Origin: a virus
Length of the DNA stretch: 36,683 nt
Strand: one strand, 5' to 3'
IMG/VR virus record: IMGVR_UViG_3300046812_000756
Coordinates: 1 to 36,683 of that record
The position numbers and the translations under genes are program-made. Position 1 is the first letter of the stretch; each line of letters opens with the position of its first letter. Below are positions 16,774-23,930 of this stretch, one piece after another. The notes under the pieces are model-generated. The model saw only the letters and a program-made list of their open reading frames with translations, had not been told where the DNA came from and ran no database searches.

Positions 16774-16828
16774 GCGACCTCCGTCGAGAGGTTCGCTCAG
16801 ACCGCCCTTTCTATTCCAGAGGTGACCC

Positions 16829-17344
16829 ATGGCGCGTGAGGCGAGCGGAACGCTCAAGATCGAGGCGCTGTTCGAGGAGCGCCTCACGGGGCGCGGGGTG
16901 GGCAACGACACCGCCCGGATGCCCCACAACCTGACGATCGTCGATGCCTTGACCACCACCGGGACCGCATCGGGGCAGATCGACCGCGTCTACTCCGTCA
17001 AGGACGGCTCGGTCGACGGCACCGGCACCACGATCGATCTGGTCGGCACCTCGATCACCGACGCGCTCGACACCGGGCTGACGTGCAACTTCACCAAGAT
17101 CAAGGTCTTGGTGATCACGAACACCCACGCCACGAACAACCTCCTCATCGGCGGTTCGACGCACGTGCTGCCGATCCTGTCGGGTGGCACCGACCACCTG
17201 GTGCTGGCGCCCGGTGAAACGTTCGCGTGGGACTTCGGGGCGGGCGGGCGCACGCTGACGAACTCGAGCACCGACGAGCTCAAGCTGGCGAGCAGCGGCA
17301 GCGCCACCACCTACTCCGTCGTGATCGCCGGCACGAGCGCCTGA
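16829..17344 (+). CDS. Beta-rich minor tail/fibre-associated protein
   Basis: ATG five bases after GAGGTGA. The 171-residue protein is beta-rich, with repeats of Thr/Gly/Ser and hydrophobic strands (IKVLVITNTHATNNLLIGG, HLVLAPGETFAWDFG). These patterns occur in small trimeric tail or decoration proteins. It lies between the hub protein and the fibre. No family is recognised. Confidence 0.7.
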   Translation: MAREASGTLKIEALFEERLTGRGVGNDTARMPHNLTIVDALTTTGTASGQIDRVYSVKDGSVDGTGTTIDLVGTSITDALDTGLTCNFTKIKVLVITNTHATNNLLIGGSTHVLPILSGGTDHLVLAPGETFAWDFGAGGRTLTNSSTDELKLASSGSATTYSVVIAGTSA

Positions 17345-17345
17345 C

Positions 17346-19007
17346 GTGCCCAACCGTGCCGCCGCGTCCGGGCCCTGGCTCACCGACGTCGACCCGACGT
17401 CGGGCGAGGACCGGACCGCGGGCTACACGACGGGCGACACGTGGGTCAACACCGCCACGCCCTCGATCTGGGAGCTGGTCGACCACACGACGGGCGACTG
17501 GCGGCAGGTGTACCCGGGCGGCGGCGGCTCCGGCACCCCGGCCAGCACCGTCGTCGACGAGCGGACGCTCAACCACGCCGCGTCCGCCGTCGGCGTGTCG
17601 ACGGACTATGCGCGGGCCGACCACACCCACGGGGCGCCCGCGATGCCGTCGGCCTCCGACGTGGGCGCGGTCCCCACGACCCGCACGCTGACAGGCACCG
17701 CGCCGATCACGATCGCCGGCGACAACGCCGCGCACGATCTGAGCGCCGACCGGACGATCGCGGTCGCGACGGCGACGACGGGAGCGCTCGGCGTCGTGAT
17801 CCTCGCGACGCCGAGCGCAGACACCACGGCCGGCCACGTGGTGCAGGCCAGCGACGCGCGGCTGTCCGACTCCCGGGCTCCGAGCGGCTCGGCGGGCGGC
17901 GACCTCACCGGCACCTACCCGAACCCGACGATCGCGTCGCATGCCGTCACCGACGCGAAGTTCCGCCAGAGCGCCGGCTACTCGCTGGTCGGCGTCACGG
18001 GCAGCTCGACGGCGGACGTCGCCGACATCACGGCCGCGGCCGACAACACGATCGCCGGACGCAAGGGCACGGTCGGGTTCTACACCATGGCCGCCTGGCT
18101 CGCTGTTCTGCTGACCGTCGCCGGCGACATGCTGACGTACGACGGGACGAACGTGATCCAGAGCGCGTTCATCAACCCGGGCTTCGGGAACGCATCCGAC
18201 GGGAACGTGACGTACTCGGCGAACACGACGCTGGCCGCCAATGTCAACGCCGGAAACATCACGGTCAACTCGGCCGTCCGCGTCACGGCCGCGGGGTTCC
18301 TGATCCGGGCGACGGGTACGTTGACGCTCACGGATAATACGAGCTTCATCTCGAACAACGGCGGCGCGGCTTCGGGCGCCACCGGTGGGACGCAGGGCGC
18401 GACCGCCACCCTCGGAGGCGGATCGGTCGGCGGGAACGGCAAGTCGATCGCCGCCGCTGGCGACGCGTCGGGGAGCCGGACCAACTCGTGGCCGTTTTCG
18501 ACCTCGGCCACGAACACCGGCAAGGGGGGCGACGGGGGCAGCGACGGCGCGGGCCACGCGGGGGGTGCGGGGACGACCCCGGGCGCGGTCTCCGCGAACT
18601 CCAAGAGCTTCGGGTTCGCCTCCTACGACTTCGGGAGTACGGGCGGCGCGGGCGCGCTCACGAACCTCACCGGCGGCTCGGGCGGCGGCGGCGGGGGCAG
18701 TCCCGGCTCCGGCTCGACGTCGGGCGGCGGCGGTGGAGGCGGCGGGGTGCTGATCGTGTGGGCGTATATCGTGACCGGCGCAGGCCTCATCGAGGCGAAC
18801 GGTGGCACGGGCGCCGACGCGACGGGGACCAACGCGGGCGGTGGTGGTGGTGGGGGTGGAGGCGCCGCGATCCTGGTGACGCACCTGATCCAGGGGTCTG
18901 CGCCCACCGTGAGGGCGTCGGGCGGCACCCACGGCGGCAAGGTCGGAACCGGTAGTGTCGGCAGCGACGGCGCAGCCGGCTACGCTGAAACCCGGTTGAT
19001 CGCATGA
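17346..19007 (+). CDS. Tail fibre protein with glycine-rich C-terminus
   Basis: GTG start one base after the previous stop. The 553 residues have fibre signatures: ADHTHG near residue 95, GGDLTGTYPNPTI near 185-197 and VQASDARLSDSR just before it. The C-terminal 200 residues are strongly glycine-rich, with runs of six to nine Gly (GGSGGGGGGSPGSG, TSGGGGGGGGVL, NAGGGGGGGGGAA). Such Gly-rich tips occur in fibre adhesins that form polyglycine-II sandwiches and bind receptors. It is likely the host-range determinant. The following gene overlaps its stop by four bases and could be a fibre chaperone. Confidence 0.82.
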   Translation: MPNRAAASGPWLTDVDPTSGEDRTAGYTTGDTWVNTATPSIWELVDHTTGDWRQVYPGGGGSGTPASTVVDERTLNHAASAVGVSTDYARADHTHGAPAMPSASDVGAVPTTRTLTGTAPITIAGDNAAHDLSADRTIAVATATTGALGVVILATPSADTTAGHVVQASDARLSDSRAPSGSAGGDLTGTYPNPTIASHAVTDAKFRQSAGYSLVGVTGSSTADVADITAAADNTIAGRKGTVGFYTMAAWLAVLLTVAGDMLTYDGTNVIQSAFINPGFGNASDGNVTYSANTTLAANVNAGNITVNSAVRVTAAGFLIRATGTLTLTDNTSFISNNGGAASGATGGTQGATATLGGGSVGGNGKSIAAAGDASGSRTNSWPFSTSATNTGKGGDGGSDGAGHAGGAGTTPGAVSANSKSFGFASYDFGSTGGAGALTNLTGGSGGGGGGSPGSGSTSGGGGGGGGVLIVWAYIVTGAGLIEANGGTGADATGTNAGGGGGGGGGAAILVTHLIQGSAPTVRASGGTHGGKVGTGSVGSDGAAGYAETRLIA

Positions 19008-19363
19008 GCGAGAGGCAGGCCAAGGCCGAGATCCGGACGCTGCGGGAGCAGGTGCGGGCGCTGTCCCCCGTCGAGCCCGCGGGAGAGGGGGAGATCGTCT
19101 ACCTGCTGATCCCGCATCCGGCGCCCCACGACGACGCCGAGATCTGCAGGCTCTCGGTGGCACTGGGCTGCAACGCGGTGATCAGCGGGACCGCGGCGCA
19201 CACCTACCACGCGCAGGCGCTCGTCGCGGGGCTGGACCTCAGCCGGCCCGTGATCTGGCGTCACCGGCGAGCGCCCGAGTCGCCGCGGGCGCTCGACCCC
19301 GCCGAACTGCTCGCCCGGATCGAGGAGCTCGAGCGGCAGATCCGCTCCTACCCCAAGCTCTGA
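19004..19363 (+). CDS. Hypothetical protein after the fibre, possible fibre accessory
   Basis: ATG start in a four-base overlap with the fibre stop. The 119-residue product has charged helices at both ends (SERQAKAEIRTLREQVRALS and AELLARIEELERQIRSYPKL) around a small alpha/beta core with IVYLLIPHPAPHDDAEIC. Flanking coiled coils and the coupling to the fibre gene would suit a fibre assembly factor or an attached tip protein. Unknown family. Confidence 0.68.
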   Translation: MSERQAKAEIRTLREQVRALSPVEPAGEGEIVYLLIPHPAPHDDAEICRLSVALGCNAVISGTAAHTYHAQALVAGLDLSRPVIWRHRRAPESPRALDPAELLARIEELERQIRSYPKL

Positions 19364-19376
19364 CCCAGGAGATCCC

Positions 19377-19727
19377 GTGCCCAGTCGTCCCGTGTCCTAC
19401 GACTACAGCGAGGCCACCGACTACAGCGCCAAGTCGACACTGACCTTCGTATACGGCACCACGCCGACCTACCAGATCGACGGACAGGCCGTCACCGTCG
19501 TGACCGACCTCGGTGGCGCCGGTGGGCTCCGCGCGACGTTGCAGGAGTTCATCGCCGACGACGCGGATGGCCAGACCGACGTCACGGACCTGCAGAAGCG
19601 CACCCAGGGCGGGATCGTCGTGACTCGGTCCTCCGACCTCTCGACGGTCGTGATCGGCCCTCGACCCGGCGTCCCGTGGGTGCGCGCCGTCGCGCTGCAC
19701 GACCTGCTCGTAGCCCTCGGCTACTGA
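19377..19727 (+). CDS. Hypothetical small structural protein
   Basis: GTG start five bases after AGGAGA. The 116-residue protein has a beta-rich first half (STLTFVYGTTPTYQIDGQAVTVV) and ends in WVRAVALHDLLVALGY. It is the last gene of the tail block before two minus-strand genes. No family recognised. Confidence 0.65.
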   Translation: MPSRPVSYDYSEATDYSAKSTLTFVYGTTPTYQIDGQAVTVVTDLGGAGGLRATLQEFIADDADGQTDVTDLQKRTQGGIVVTRSSDLSTVVIGPRPGVPWVRAVALHDLLVALGY

Positions 19728-19734
19728 CGCGCCG

Positions 19735-19836
19735 TCACGGGGTGAGGCCGAGCGACACGTACGTGTACAGCGCGGCCACGATCACGAGCCACCCGACGAC
19801 CACGACGGTCAGGTGTTCGGCCTTCTCGTCGCTCAC
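19735..19836 (-). CDS. 33-residue single-membrane-segment protein
   Basis: Its GTG overlaps the stop of the upstream minus-strand gene by four bases. The product has one membrane helix (TVVVVGWLVIVAALYTYVSLGL) after a short charged N-terminus (SDEKAEH). It forms a two-gene unit with 19833-20123, opposite to the late operon. Function unknown; a moron pair or a lysis modulator is possible. Confidence 0.5.
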   Translation of the reverse strand: MSDEKAEHLTVVVVGWLVIVAALYTYVSLGLTP

Positions 19837-20123
19837 GGACGCTCCGGACCGTACGTCCCCACGACGTACCCGTCGAGGCGGTCGAACAGCGGCGCCTCGG
19901 TGGGCTCCCCGAGGGCGCAGGCGCAGGTGCCCTGCTCGACGTCGACGACCCCGCGGCCTCCCTGGCCCGGGTGCTCGACCTCGACTGAGGCGCAGTGGTC
20001 TGCACAGGCCAACTGCACCGCCGCGCCGTACCCGGTGGCCTGTCGCCAGAGCCAGTAGGGCACCGTCGAAGCAACCGTTAGAATCAGGAAGATCCGGACC
20101 ACAGGCATCGGGTGTCGATCCAT
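19833..20123 (-). CDS. Small secreted or membrane-anchored protein, possible moron
   Basis: The 96-residue product has an N-terminal hydrophobic segment (VVRIFLILTVASTVPYWLW) after a basic start, and downstream cysteines in CADHCASVEVEH and GTCACALGE. The ATG at 20123 has no strong ribosome site; an internal ATG at 20108 is an alternative. It lies opposite the late genes and shares an AT-rich upstream region (20124-20210) with the rightward gene at 20211. TATAAT on the minus strand (complement of 20186-20191) could be its -10. Anchoring plus paired cysteines suggest a periplasmic or outer-face role in the lysogen. Unknown family. Confidence 0.55.
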   Translation of the reverse strand: MDRHPMPVVRIFLILTVASTVPYWLWRQATGYGAAVQLACADHCASVEVEHPGQGGRGVVDVEQGTCACALGEPTEAPLFDRLDGYVVGTYGPERP

Positions 20124-20165
20124 CGACCAATCTGCTAACCGATCGACTGCCGGATCCGCACTAAC

Positions 20166-20196
20166 GATATATCGACAGTTCGGCTATTATATCGAC
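20166..20196 (+). promoter_or_regulatory. AT-rich late regulatory site with repeated ATATCGAC
   Basis: ATATCGAC occurs at 20169-20176 and 20189-20196, 20 bases (two helical turns) apart. GATATATCGACA (20166-20177) matches the 3232-3243 late-promoter block in 11 of 12 bases. TATTAT at 20185-20190 could be a rightward -10 for the gene at 20211; the matching -35 is poor, so an activator may be needed. TATAAT on the complementary strand could serve the leftward pair. Confidence 0.45.
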
Positions 20197-20210
20197 CAGC
20201 GGAGGTCAGC

Positions 20211-20492
20211 GTGGAATCTGCGATCCTGTCCGTGATCCCGGTCGAGTTCCTCCAGGAGTTGGCCGCACACGCGCTCCAGGACCCGAAGCTCACGGTCGAG
20301 GGGGTCGTTGACGAGCTTGTGGCGGTCGTCCAGAAGCTCGGGGTTCTCAAGCGGATCAAGGAGCCCTGGCGCTCGATCGTTTCCAAGTGCGAAAAGCCGC
20401 TCCTGACCTTCCTGGTCACGGAGATCGTCAAGGTGGCCGAGGACAAGCTGATCGAGGCGGGCGTGCTCCCGGCCCCCGCGCTGGCGGCCTGA
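20211..20492 (+). CDS. Hypothetical helical protein, first gene of the lysis block
   Basis: GTG start four bases after GGAGGT. The 93-residue protein is helical and moderately hydrophobic without a clear membrane segment (EFLQELAAHALQD, VDELVAVVQKLGVLKRIKEP, LLTFLVTEIVKVAEDKLIEAGVL). It begins the rightward group that ends with the endolysin. Role unknown; possibly holin-associated. Confidence 0.62.
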   Translation: MESAILSVIPVEFLQELAAHALQDPKLTVEGVVDELVAVVQKLGVLKRIKEPWRSIVSKCEKPLLTFLVTEIVKVAEDKLIEAGVLPAPALAA

Positions 20493-20493
20493 C

Positions 20494-20586
20494 GTGGCGC
20501 TGGCCACCCTCCTCGGCTGGGGTGTTGTCGCGGGGGTCGTGGGCGCCTTCGCGGGGCTCGTCTACGCCCACCTGAGGGGGCTCTGA
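20494..20586 (+). CDS. 30-residue membrane protein
   Basis: GTG start one base after the previous stop, ending in an overlap with the next ATG. The product is nearly all one membrane helix (ATLLGWGVVAGVVGAFAGLV) with a basic C-terminus (AHLRGL). It is too short for a classical holin, but several short membrane proteins in a row precede the endolysin here. Confidence 0.5.
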   Translation: MALATLLGWGVVAGVVGAFAGLVYAHLRGL

Positions 20587-20693
20587 TGGACAGCACGGCG
20601 CTGGAGCGCTGGGTCGCCTCGATCGTGGTCCTGTGCCTGGGCGTGGCGCTCGGCGTCGGCGTCACCTGCGGCATCGTGTGGCTGCTGACGTGA
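20586..20693 (+). CDS. 35-residue membrane protein
   Basis: The ATG shares a base with the previous stop. One membrane helix (ASIVVLCLGVALGVGVTCGI, residues 11-30) follows a short charged start (DSTALERW), ending VWLLT. The next gene overlaps by four bases. Likely part of the lysis cassette; no family. Confidence 0.5.
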   Translation: MDSTALERWVASIVVLCLGVALGVGVTCGIVWLLT

Positions 20694-21250
20694 GGCGCTG
20701 GGTCGCCATCGTGGGGATCGTCGCGGGCATGCTCGCGCTGCTCGTCGCGATGTCGACGCTCGCGGCCCCGCCGGCTCCGGTGCCGTCGGTCGCGGCCCCA
20801 CCGGCCCCGGTGCCGACGTGGCCTCCCGCGGAGGTCTCGGACCACGGTCCCCTGCCGGTGGACCCTTCTTCGCCTCCTCCGACGTCCGAGCCGCCTGCCC
20901 GTGCGACCAGCGACGCTCCGTCGGAGGGGGCGGACACCGTCGGGACCGACTTCCTCGCGTGGGTCTCGGCGCTGCTCAAGCTCGCGACCGCGTTCGGCCT
21001 CGGCGCCGGCGGGACGCACGCCTACCACCTCACCTGCCGACGGGACCAGCTCTCGCTCTCCCGGGGCCCGATGGATTTCGCGAACCTGCGGTCCGACCTC
21101 GACGAGACCCGGGCGTTGCTGCGTGAGGTCCAGCCTCTTCTGGAGGCGATACAACCCGCTCCTTCGATCCCACCAGGCCCTTCCGGATCGTCTCCGAGAC
21201 CGCCGAAGCCGCCGGACACGCTCACGCCGCCCGACGTGGTCCCGCTGTGA
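20690..21250 (+). CDS. Membrane protein with Pro-rich linker, spanin- or holin-like candidate
   Basis: GTG start in a four-base overlap. The 186-residue protein has an N-terminal signal-anchor (RRWVAIVGIVAGMLALLVAM, residues 2-21), a long Pro/Ala/Ser-rich extended region (about 25-80), a weak second hydrophobic segment (WVSALLKLATAFGLGAGG, about 92-110), a helical part (NLRSDLDETRALLREVQPLLEA), and a Pro-rich end. An anchored protein with an extended Pro-rich part could span the periplasm, as spanins do. This is inference. Confidence 0.6.
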   Translation: MRRWVAIVGIVAGMLALLVAMSTLAAPPAPVPSVAAPPAPVPTWPPAEVSDHGPLPVDPSSPPPTSEPPARATSDAPSEGADTVGTDFLAWVSALLKLATAFGLGAGGTHAYHLTCRRDQLSLSRGPMDFANLRSDLDETRALLREVQPLLEAIQPAPSIPPGPSGSSPRPPKPPDTLTPPDVVPL

Positions 21251-21603
21251 GCCCGAGCCCGGACGTGCTGCAGCGACTCCGGGACCGTCTCAACGCCGGG
21301 CTCCTTCCGGCGGCCGGCGGCGCCTTGCACCGCGGGCCGATGATCGCCCCCGACGGCCGACAGGTCAGCGAGGCCGAGGCGCTGGTGCTGCGGGCCTACC
21401 GGCTCGACTGCGAGCTCGAGATCCTGATCGAGCTCGGCCGGGGGCCCGACAACGTGCTCGACCTGGACCGGCCGATCCCGCCCTGGGCGCCCGTCGTGGT
21501 GCTGTCGCTGGCCGTCGGGCTGCTGGTCGTCCACGTCGTCTCGCTGGCCTTCGAGTCGCTCTCGCTGCTGGTGGTCCTGGCGCTGATCTGGGCGAGGACC
21601 TGA
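21247..21603 (+). CDS. Membrane protein with two C-terminal helices, candidate holin
   Basis: GTG start in a four-base overlap. The 118-residue protein has a soluble N-terminal part (residues 1-75) and two closely spaced hydrophobic helices near the end (WAPVVVLSLAVGLLVVHVVS and FESLSLLVVLALIWA). It directly precedes the endolysin gene (ATG nine bases after its stop), the standard place for a holin. The topology (long cytoplasmic N-terminus) is unusual for holins, so it is only a candidate. Confidence 0.6.
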   Translation: MSPSPDVLQRLRDRLNAGLLPAAGGALHRGPMIAPDGRQVSEAEALVLRAYRLDCELEILIELGRGPDNVLDLDRPIPPWAPVVVLSLAVGLLVVHVVSLAFESLSLLVVLALIWART

Positions 21604-21612
21604 GGGATGTGC

Positions 21613-22287
21613 ATGTCTCGCTGGTGGCAACGCCATGTCGGAGCCGTCGATCCGCTGGTCGGGGCGCCCGTGCTCGTGTCGACGTCCGATCCGCATCCTG
21701 ATGCGGTTGAGACGACCACCACGACCCCACCGGCTCCGACTCCCACACCCGCGCCGGTGCCGGTGATCCCACCCCCCGTGGCGCCGGCACCGGCGTTGGT
21801 CCCGACGCCGGCCGGGGTGTGGTGGTGCTCCCAGTTCCCGGGGAGCGACCGGATCGCGGCGCTCGCGAGCCCGTTCCGCGAGTGCGTCGACGCGTTTGTC
21901 AAGGACCTGCGGGGGCGCGGGTGCACGGTCGAGATCACCGCGACGCTGCGGCCTCCCGAGCGCGCCTGGCTGATGTACTGGGTCTGGATGATCGTCCGCG
22001 AGCGGTTCCGGCTCGACGACATCCCGGTCCACCCCGGCATCCCGATCGTCTGGACGCTGTCGGGGGCAATCGACATGTTCTTGTGCTACGGGCTCGTCCA
22101 CAAGCCGGCGGAGCCCCCCGATCCGGAGAAGCCGGGCTCGGGCTCTCGGCACCTCTACGGGCTCGCGGTCGACATGCACGTCGGCAACTGGATGGTCGCT
22201 GACGAGGAGCTGGTGAAGCTCGGGGCGTCGTTCGGCGTCCACAAGCTCGCCGGGGACGCGGTGCACTGGAGCATCGATGGGCACTAG
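21613..22287 (+). CDS. M15-family peptidase endolysin (D-Ala-D-Ala carboxypeptidase fold)
   Basis: Cuts peptide bonds in peptidoglycan at lysis. The ATG at 21613 lies six bases after GAGGG; an in-frame ATG at 21607 is directly against that site and less likely. The 224-residue product has a long Pro/Thr linker (about residues 35-65) and a C-terminal M15 domain. Zinc ligands are seen in SRHLYGLAVDMH (His180, Asp187) and in AVHWS (His218). No signal peptide is visible, so release would depend on a holin. It is flanked on both sides by small membrane proteins, as in a lysis cassette. Confidence 0.82.
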   Translation: MSRWWQRHVGAVDPLVGAPVLVSTSDPHPDAVETTTTTPPAPTPTPAPVPVIPPPVAPAPALVPTPAGVWWCSQFPGSDRIAALASPFRECVDAFVKDLRGRGCTVEITATLRPPERAWLMYWVWMIVRERFRLDDIPVHPGIPIVWTLSGAIDMFLCYGLVHKPAEPPDPEKPGSGSRHLYGLAVDMHVGNWMVADEELVKLGASFGVHKLAGDAVHWSIDGH

Positions 22288-22594
22288 CACCGGCCCCGAG
22301 GGCACCGAGCCCGACCCGGGGCCCACCTACTCCTCGGAGGTGACGCTCTCGGACGAGGGGCCGGCCCCCGACGATGCGGCGGAGGGCGTACTGCTCCACC
22401 GCCGCGTCCCGAGCCGGGCCGGGCTGCCGCTGACCGAGGCGGTGGGTCGGCTCGTCGAGCGGCTGGGCAAGGCCGAGGTGAGGCTCCACCGGCTGGAGGT
22501 CGCCGGCGGGGTCGTGGCCGGCGTACTGCTCGGGGTCGTGGGGCTGGCGCTCGCGGAGGCGGTGCTGCTCGTCGTACTGTGGAGGGGGCTGTGA
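22277..22594 (+). CDS. Small membrane protein after the endolysin
   Basis: The ATG lies inside the end of the endolysin gene (11-base overlap). The 105-residue protein has an acidic, Pro-rich start, an amphipathic helix with LVERLGKAEVRLHRLEV, and one C-terminal hydrophobic region (VAGGVVAGVLLGVVGLALAE, about residues 75-94, continuing to LLVVLW). Helix plus C-terminal anchor resembles some Rz/spanin or holin-regulator proteins. Assignment uncertain. Confidence 0.62.
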   Translation: MGTSTGPEGTEPDPGPTYSSEVTLSDEGPAPDDAAEGVLLHRRVPSRAGLPLTEAVGRLVERLGKAEVRLHRLEVAGGVVAGVLLGVVGLALAEAVLLVVLWRGL

Positions 22595-22926
22595 CCAGCG
22601 GGACCGTCGCCTACCTGAAGAAGCACCTGGACCCGCGCCCACTGTCGATCACGGCCAACTCCGAGGCCGAGGGCGTCTTCGACCGAGACAGCGCGTACCG
22701 CGACCAGACCCAGAGGACCCGCAACGTCGTCCGCGGGATCCTCGAGGAGTTCGAGCGGCAGGCGGTCCCGGACGACACCCTCGTGCCTGCGCTGCCGACG
22801 CCCGAGGACCGGTGGGCGTGGCTGTCGAACGCGGTCAAGGGCGGGATCGTCGGCGCGGCGCTGGCGCTCCATCTCGTCGAGGTGACCGTGATCGCGTGGC
22901 TGGTCCTCGACGCGGCGCGGCGCTAG
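22591..22926 (+). CDS. Small membrane protein, last gene of the late operon
   Basis: The GTG at 22591 follows GGAGGGGG and overlaps the previous stop by four bases; an in-frame GTG at 22579 lacks its own site. The 111-residue protein is mostly soluble and charged up to residue 80, with a C-terminal membrane helix (GGIVGAALALHLVEVTVIAW, about 85-104). It is followed at once by a hairpin and by convergent minus-strand genes. Possibly a lysis or head-to-membrane accessory; unknown family. Confidence 0.62.
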   Translation: MTSGTVAYLKKHLDPRPLSITANSEAEGVFDRDSAYRDQTQRTRNVVRGILEEFERQAVPDDTLVPALPTPEDRWAWLSNAVKGGIVGAALALHLVEVTVIAWLVLDAARR

Positions 22927-22944
22927 CCCCTCTCGGGGCGCTCG
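22926..22944. terminator. Hairpin repeat copy 1, possible convergent terminator
   Basis: GCCCC-TCTC-GGGGC hairpin followed by GCTCG, overlapping the stop of the last late gene and lying just after the stop (22949) of the minus-strand gene that converges on it. An identical 19-base copy is at 23154-23172. It has a tight GC stem but no T-run, so it is at best a non-canonical terminator. Confidence 0.45.
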
Positions 22945-22948
22945 ACCC

Positions 22949-23137
22949 TCAGGCAGTACGCACGATCCGATAGAAGTGGACCGCCGTGCGGCCCTCCTCC
23001 ATCCACTCTCCGTTCCGGAGTCGGACGGCGCCGAGCTCGCGGAGCCTCGTGTGCGCTTCGCGCTTCGAGTCGACGACGATCTCCGACCGCCACTCGAACC
23101 CGCCCGCCCGCAACGTCTGCTTCTCGATCGTGTACAC
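22949..23137 (-). CDS. 62-residue hypothetical protein, end of minus operon B
   Basis: GTG three bases after GGAGGT. The product is basic and looks like a small beta-alpha domain: YTIEKQTLRAGGFEWRSEIVV, then a helix (SKREAHTRLRELGAV) and a C-terminal strand ending HFYRIVRTA. It follows 23173-23367 in the unit read from the operator at 23387-23418. Unknown function. Confidence 0.65.
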   Translation of the reverse strand: MYTIEKQTLRAGGFEWRSEIVVDSKREAHTRLRELGAVRLRNGEWMEEGRTAVHFYRIVRTA

Positions 23138-23153
23138 GACACCTCCTTAAATT

Positions 23154-23172
23154 GCCCCTCTCGGGGCGCTCG
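23154..23172. repeat. Hairpin repeat copy 2 between minus-strand genes
   Basis: Exact second copy of the 19-base GCCCCTCTCGGGGCGCTCG element. It abuts the stop codon of the gene at 23173-23367 and lies just upstream of the AATTTAAGGAGG leader of the gene at 22949-23137. On the transcript the stem would have a GAGA tetraloop. Placement after a stop in both copies suggests an RNA stability or attenuation role. Confidence 0.55.
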
Positions 23173-23367
23173 TCAGAACAGGACCACTCCGACCAGGTCC
23201 GAGGCGCCGACGACCCGCAGGTCGGTCCGCCACGCGCGGGGCAGCGTCGACAGGGTCTGGACCCGGGCCCAGATGTGCGCCTCGTGCTGGCGGCGGGCGA
23301 GGGTGGCGGCGTTCGCGAGGGTCACGAGGCGGGTGTAGGCGGCGCGGGTCACGGTCAGGGTGCGCAT
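23173..23367 (-). CDS. 64-residue hypothetical protein, start of minus operon B
   Basis: ATG five bases after GGAGGA and about 20 bases downstream of the double operator (23387-23418). The product is basic and helical (RAAYTRLVTLANAATLARRQHEAHIWARVQTLSTL), ending LRVVGASDLVGVVLF. A small nucleic-acid-binding or regulatory role is possible from its charge, but no family is recognised. Confidence 0.62.
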   Translation of the reverse strand: MRTLTVTRAAYTRLVTLANAATLARRQHEAHIWARVQTLSTLPRAWRTDLRVVGASDLVGVVLF

Positions 23368-23386
23368 CTCGTCCTCCGATGCTTAT

Positions 23387-23418
23387 ACTCTATCAGAGTC
23401 TCTGTACTCTGCAAGAGT
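23387..23418 (-). promoter_or_regulatory. Double operator/promoter copy 1 (ACTCT-N3-AGAGT)
   Basis: Two 13-base palindromes, ACTCTATCAGAGT (23387-23399) and ACTCTGCAAGAGT (23406-23418), have centres 19 bases apart. On the minus strand TTGCAG (complement of 23409-23414) and TAGAGT (complement of 23387-23392) at a 16-base spacing could be -35 and -10, so each hexamer sits inside one palindrome. A dimeric repressor bound to both would cover the promoter of the 23367 operon. A near-identical copy is at 23931-23962. Confidence 0.7.
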
Positions 23419-23444
23419 ATTTGTAGAGGCGAAGATCGTGCCAA

Positions 23445-23654
23445 CTACTCCGAGCCGCCGCGGGGTCCGGAGAACCGCTTGCGAGCCCGCTCCCGGGCGG
23501 CGTCGGTCGATCGGCCGTCCGGCTCGACCTCTCCCCCGAGCGCGGCGGTCCGGAGGTACTCGGACCGGGGCACCTCGCCGCGGCGCTCGTCGAGCAGCGC
23601 GGCTTCCGCCTCGGTCAGCCAGGTGGTGACGCAGACCGAGCGCCGCTGGCTCAC
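23445..23654 (-). CDS. Ribbon-helix-helix protein (MobC/CopG-like)
   Basis: GTG start overlapping the upstream stop by four bases. The 69-residue protein has the short beta strand SVCVTTWL followed by two helices (TEAEAALLDERRGE and PRSEYLRTAALGGE), the layout of ribbon-helix-helix proteins; SEYLRTAAL is typical of MobC-like members. These dimers bind short inverted repeats and often repress their own operon. It is the second gene behind the double operator at 23931-23962, so it may be the protein that binds both operator copies. The basic C-terminus (RERARKRFSGPRGG) could add DNA contacts. Confidence 0.68.
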   Translation of the reverse strand: MSQRRSVCVTTWLTEAEAALLDERRGEVPRSEYLRTAALGGEVEPDGRSTDAARERARKRFSGPRGGSE

Positions 23655-23884
23655 CGGGGGCGTTCCGCGGCGTCGCGGGCCACCTGCATCTCCTCCCGGT
23701 CGATCGGCTGGCCATCGATCCGCTCGGCGCAGATCGCGACCCTGTTGCTCCCGGCCGGGATCTTCCGGCTCCGGCGCTGGGCCTCACGGACCGCGATCTC
23801 CAGCGTGGCGTGGGTGCTGAAGACCTGCACCCGCTCGCTCCCGTTGTACTGGGCCACCTGGAACACTGCTTCCGACGGGTTCAT
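23651..23884 (-). CDS. 77-residue hypothetical protein, start of minus operon A
   Basis: ATG five bases after GGGAGA. The frame is open further upstream but that part runs through the operator. The product has VFQVAQYNGSERVQVFSTHA (strands), a helix ATLEIAVREAQRRSRKI, a strand NRVAICAERID and a charged C-terminus. This alpha/beta alternation is like a small ferredoxin-type fold. First gene behind operator copy 2; coupled to the RHH gene. Function unknown. Confidence 0.64.
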   Translation of the reverse strand: MNPSEAVFQVAQYNGSERVQVFSTHATLEIAVREAQRRSRKIPAGSNRVAICAERIDGQPIDREEMQVARDAAERPR

Positions 23885-23930
23885 CTCGTCTCCCGGTGTC
23901 GGTCGGCGTCCATCGCCTCCCGACACCAAT

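Noticed and set aside
16538-16825. Plus-strand frame across the lipoprotein gene
   Set aside because: No ribosome site, while the minus strand has GGAGG four bases before ATG and a lipobox.
17280-19163. Minus-strand frame opposite the fibre gene
   Set aside because: Shadow of the Gly-rich fibre; the plus strand has fibre motifs and coupled neighbours.
22926-22944. Canonical intrinsic terminator
   Set aside because: The stem is good but no T-run follows on either strand; kept as a low-confidence, non-canonical terminator.
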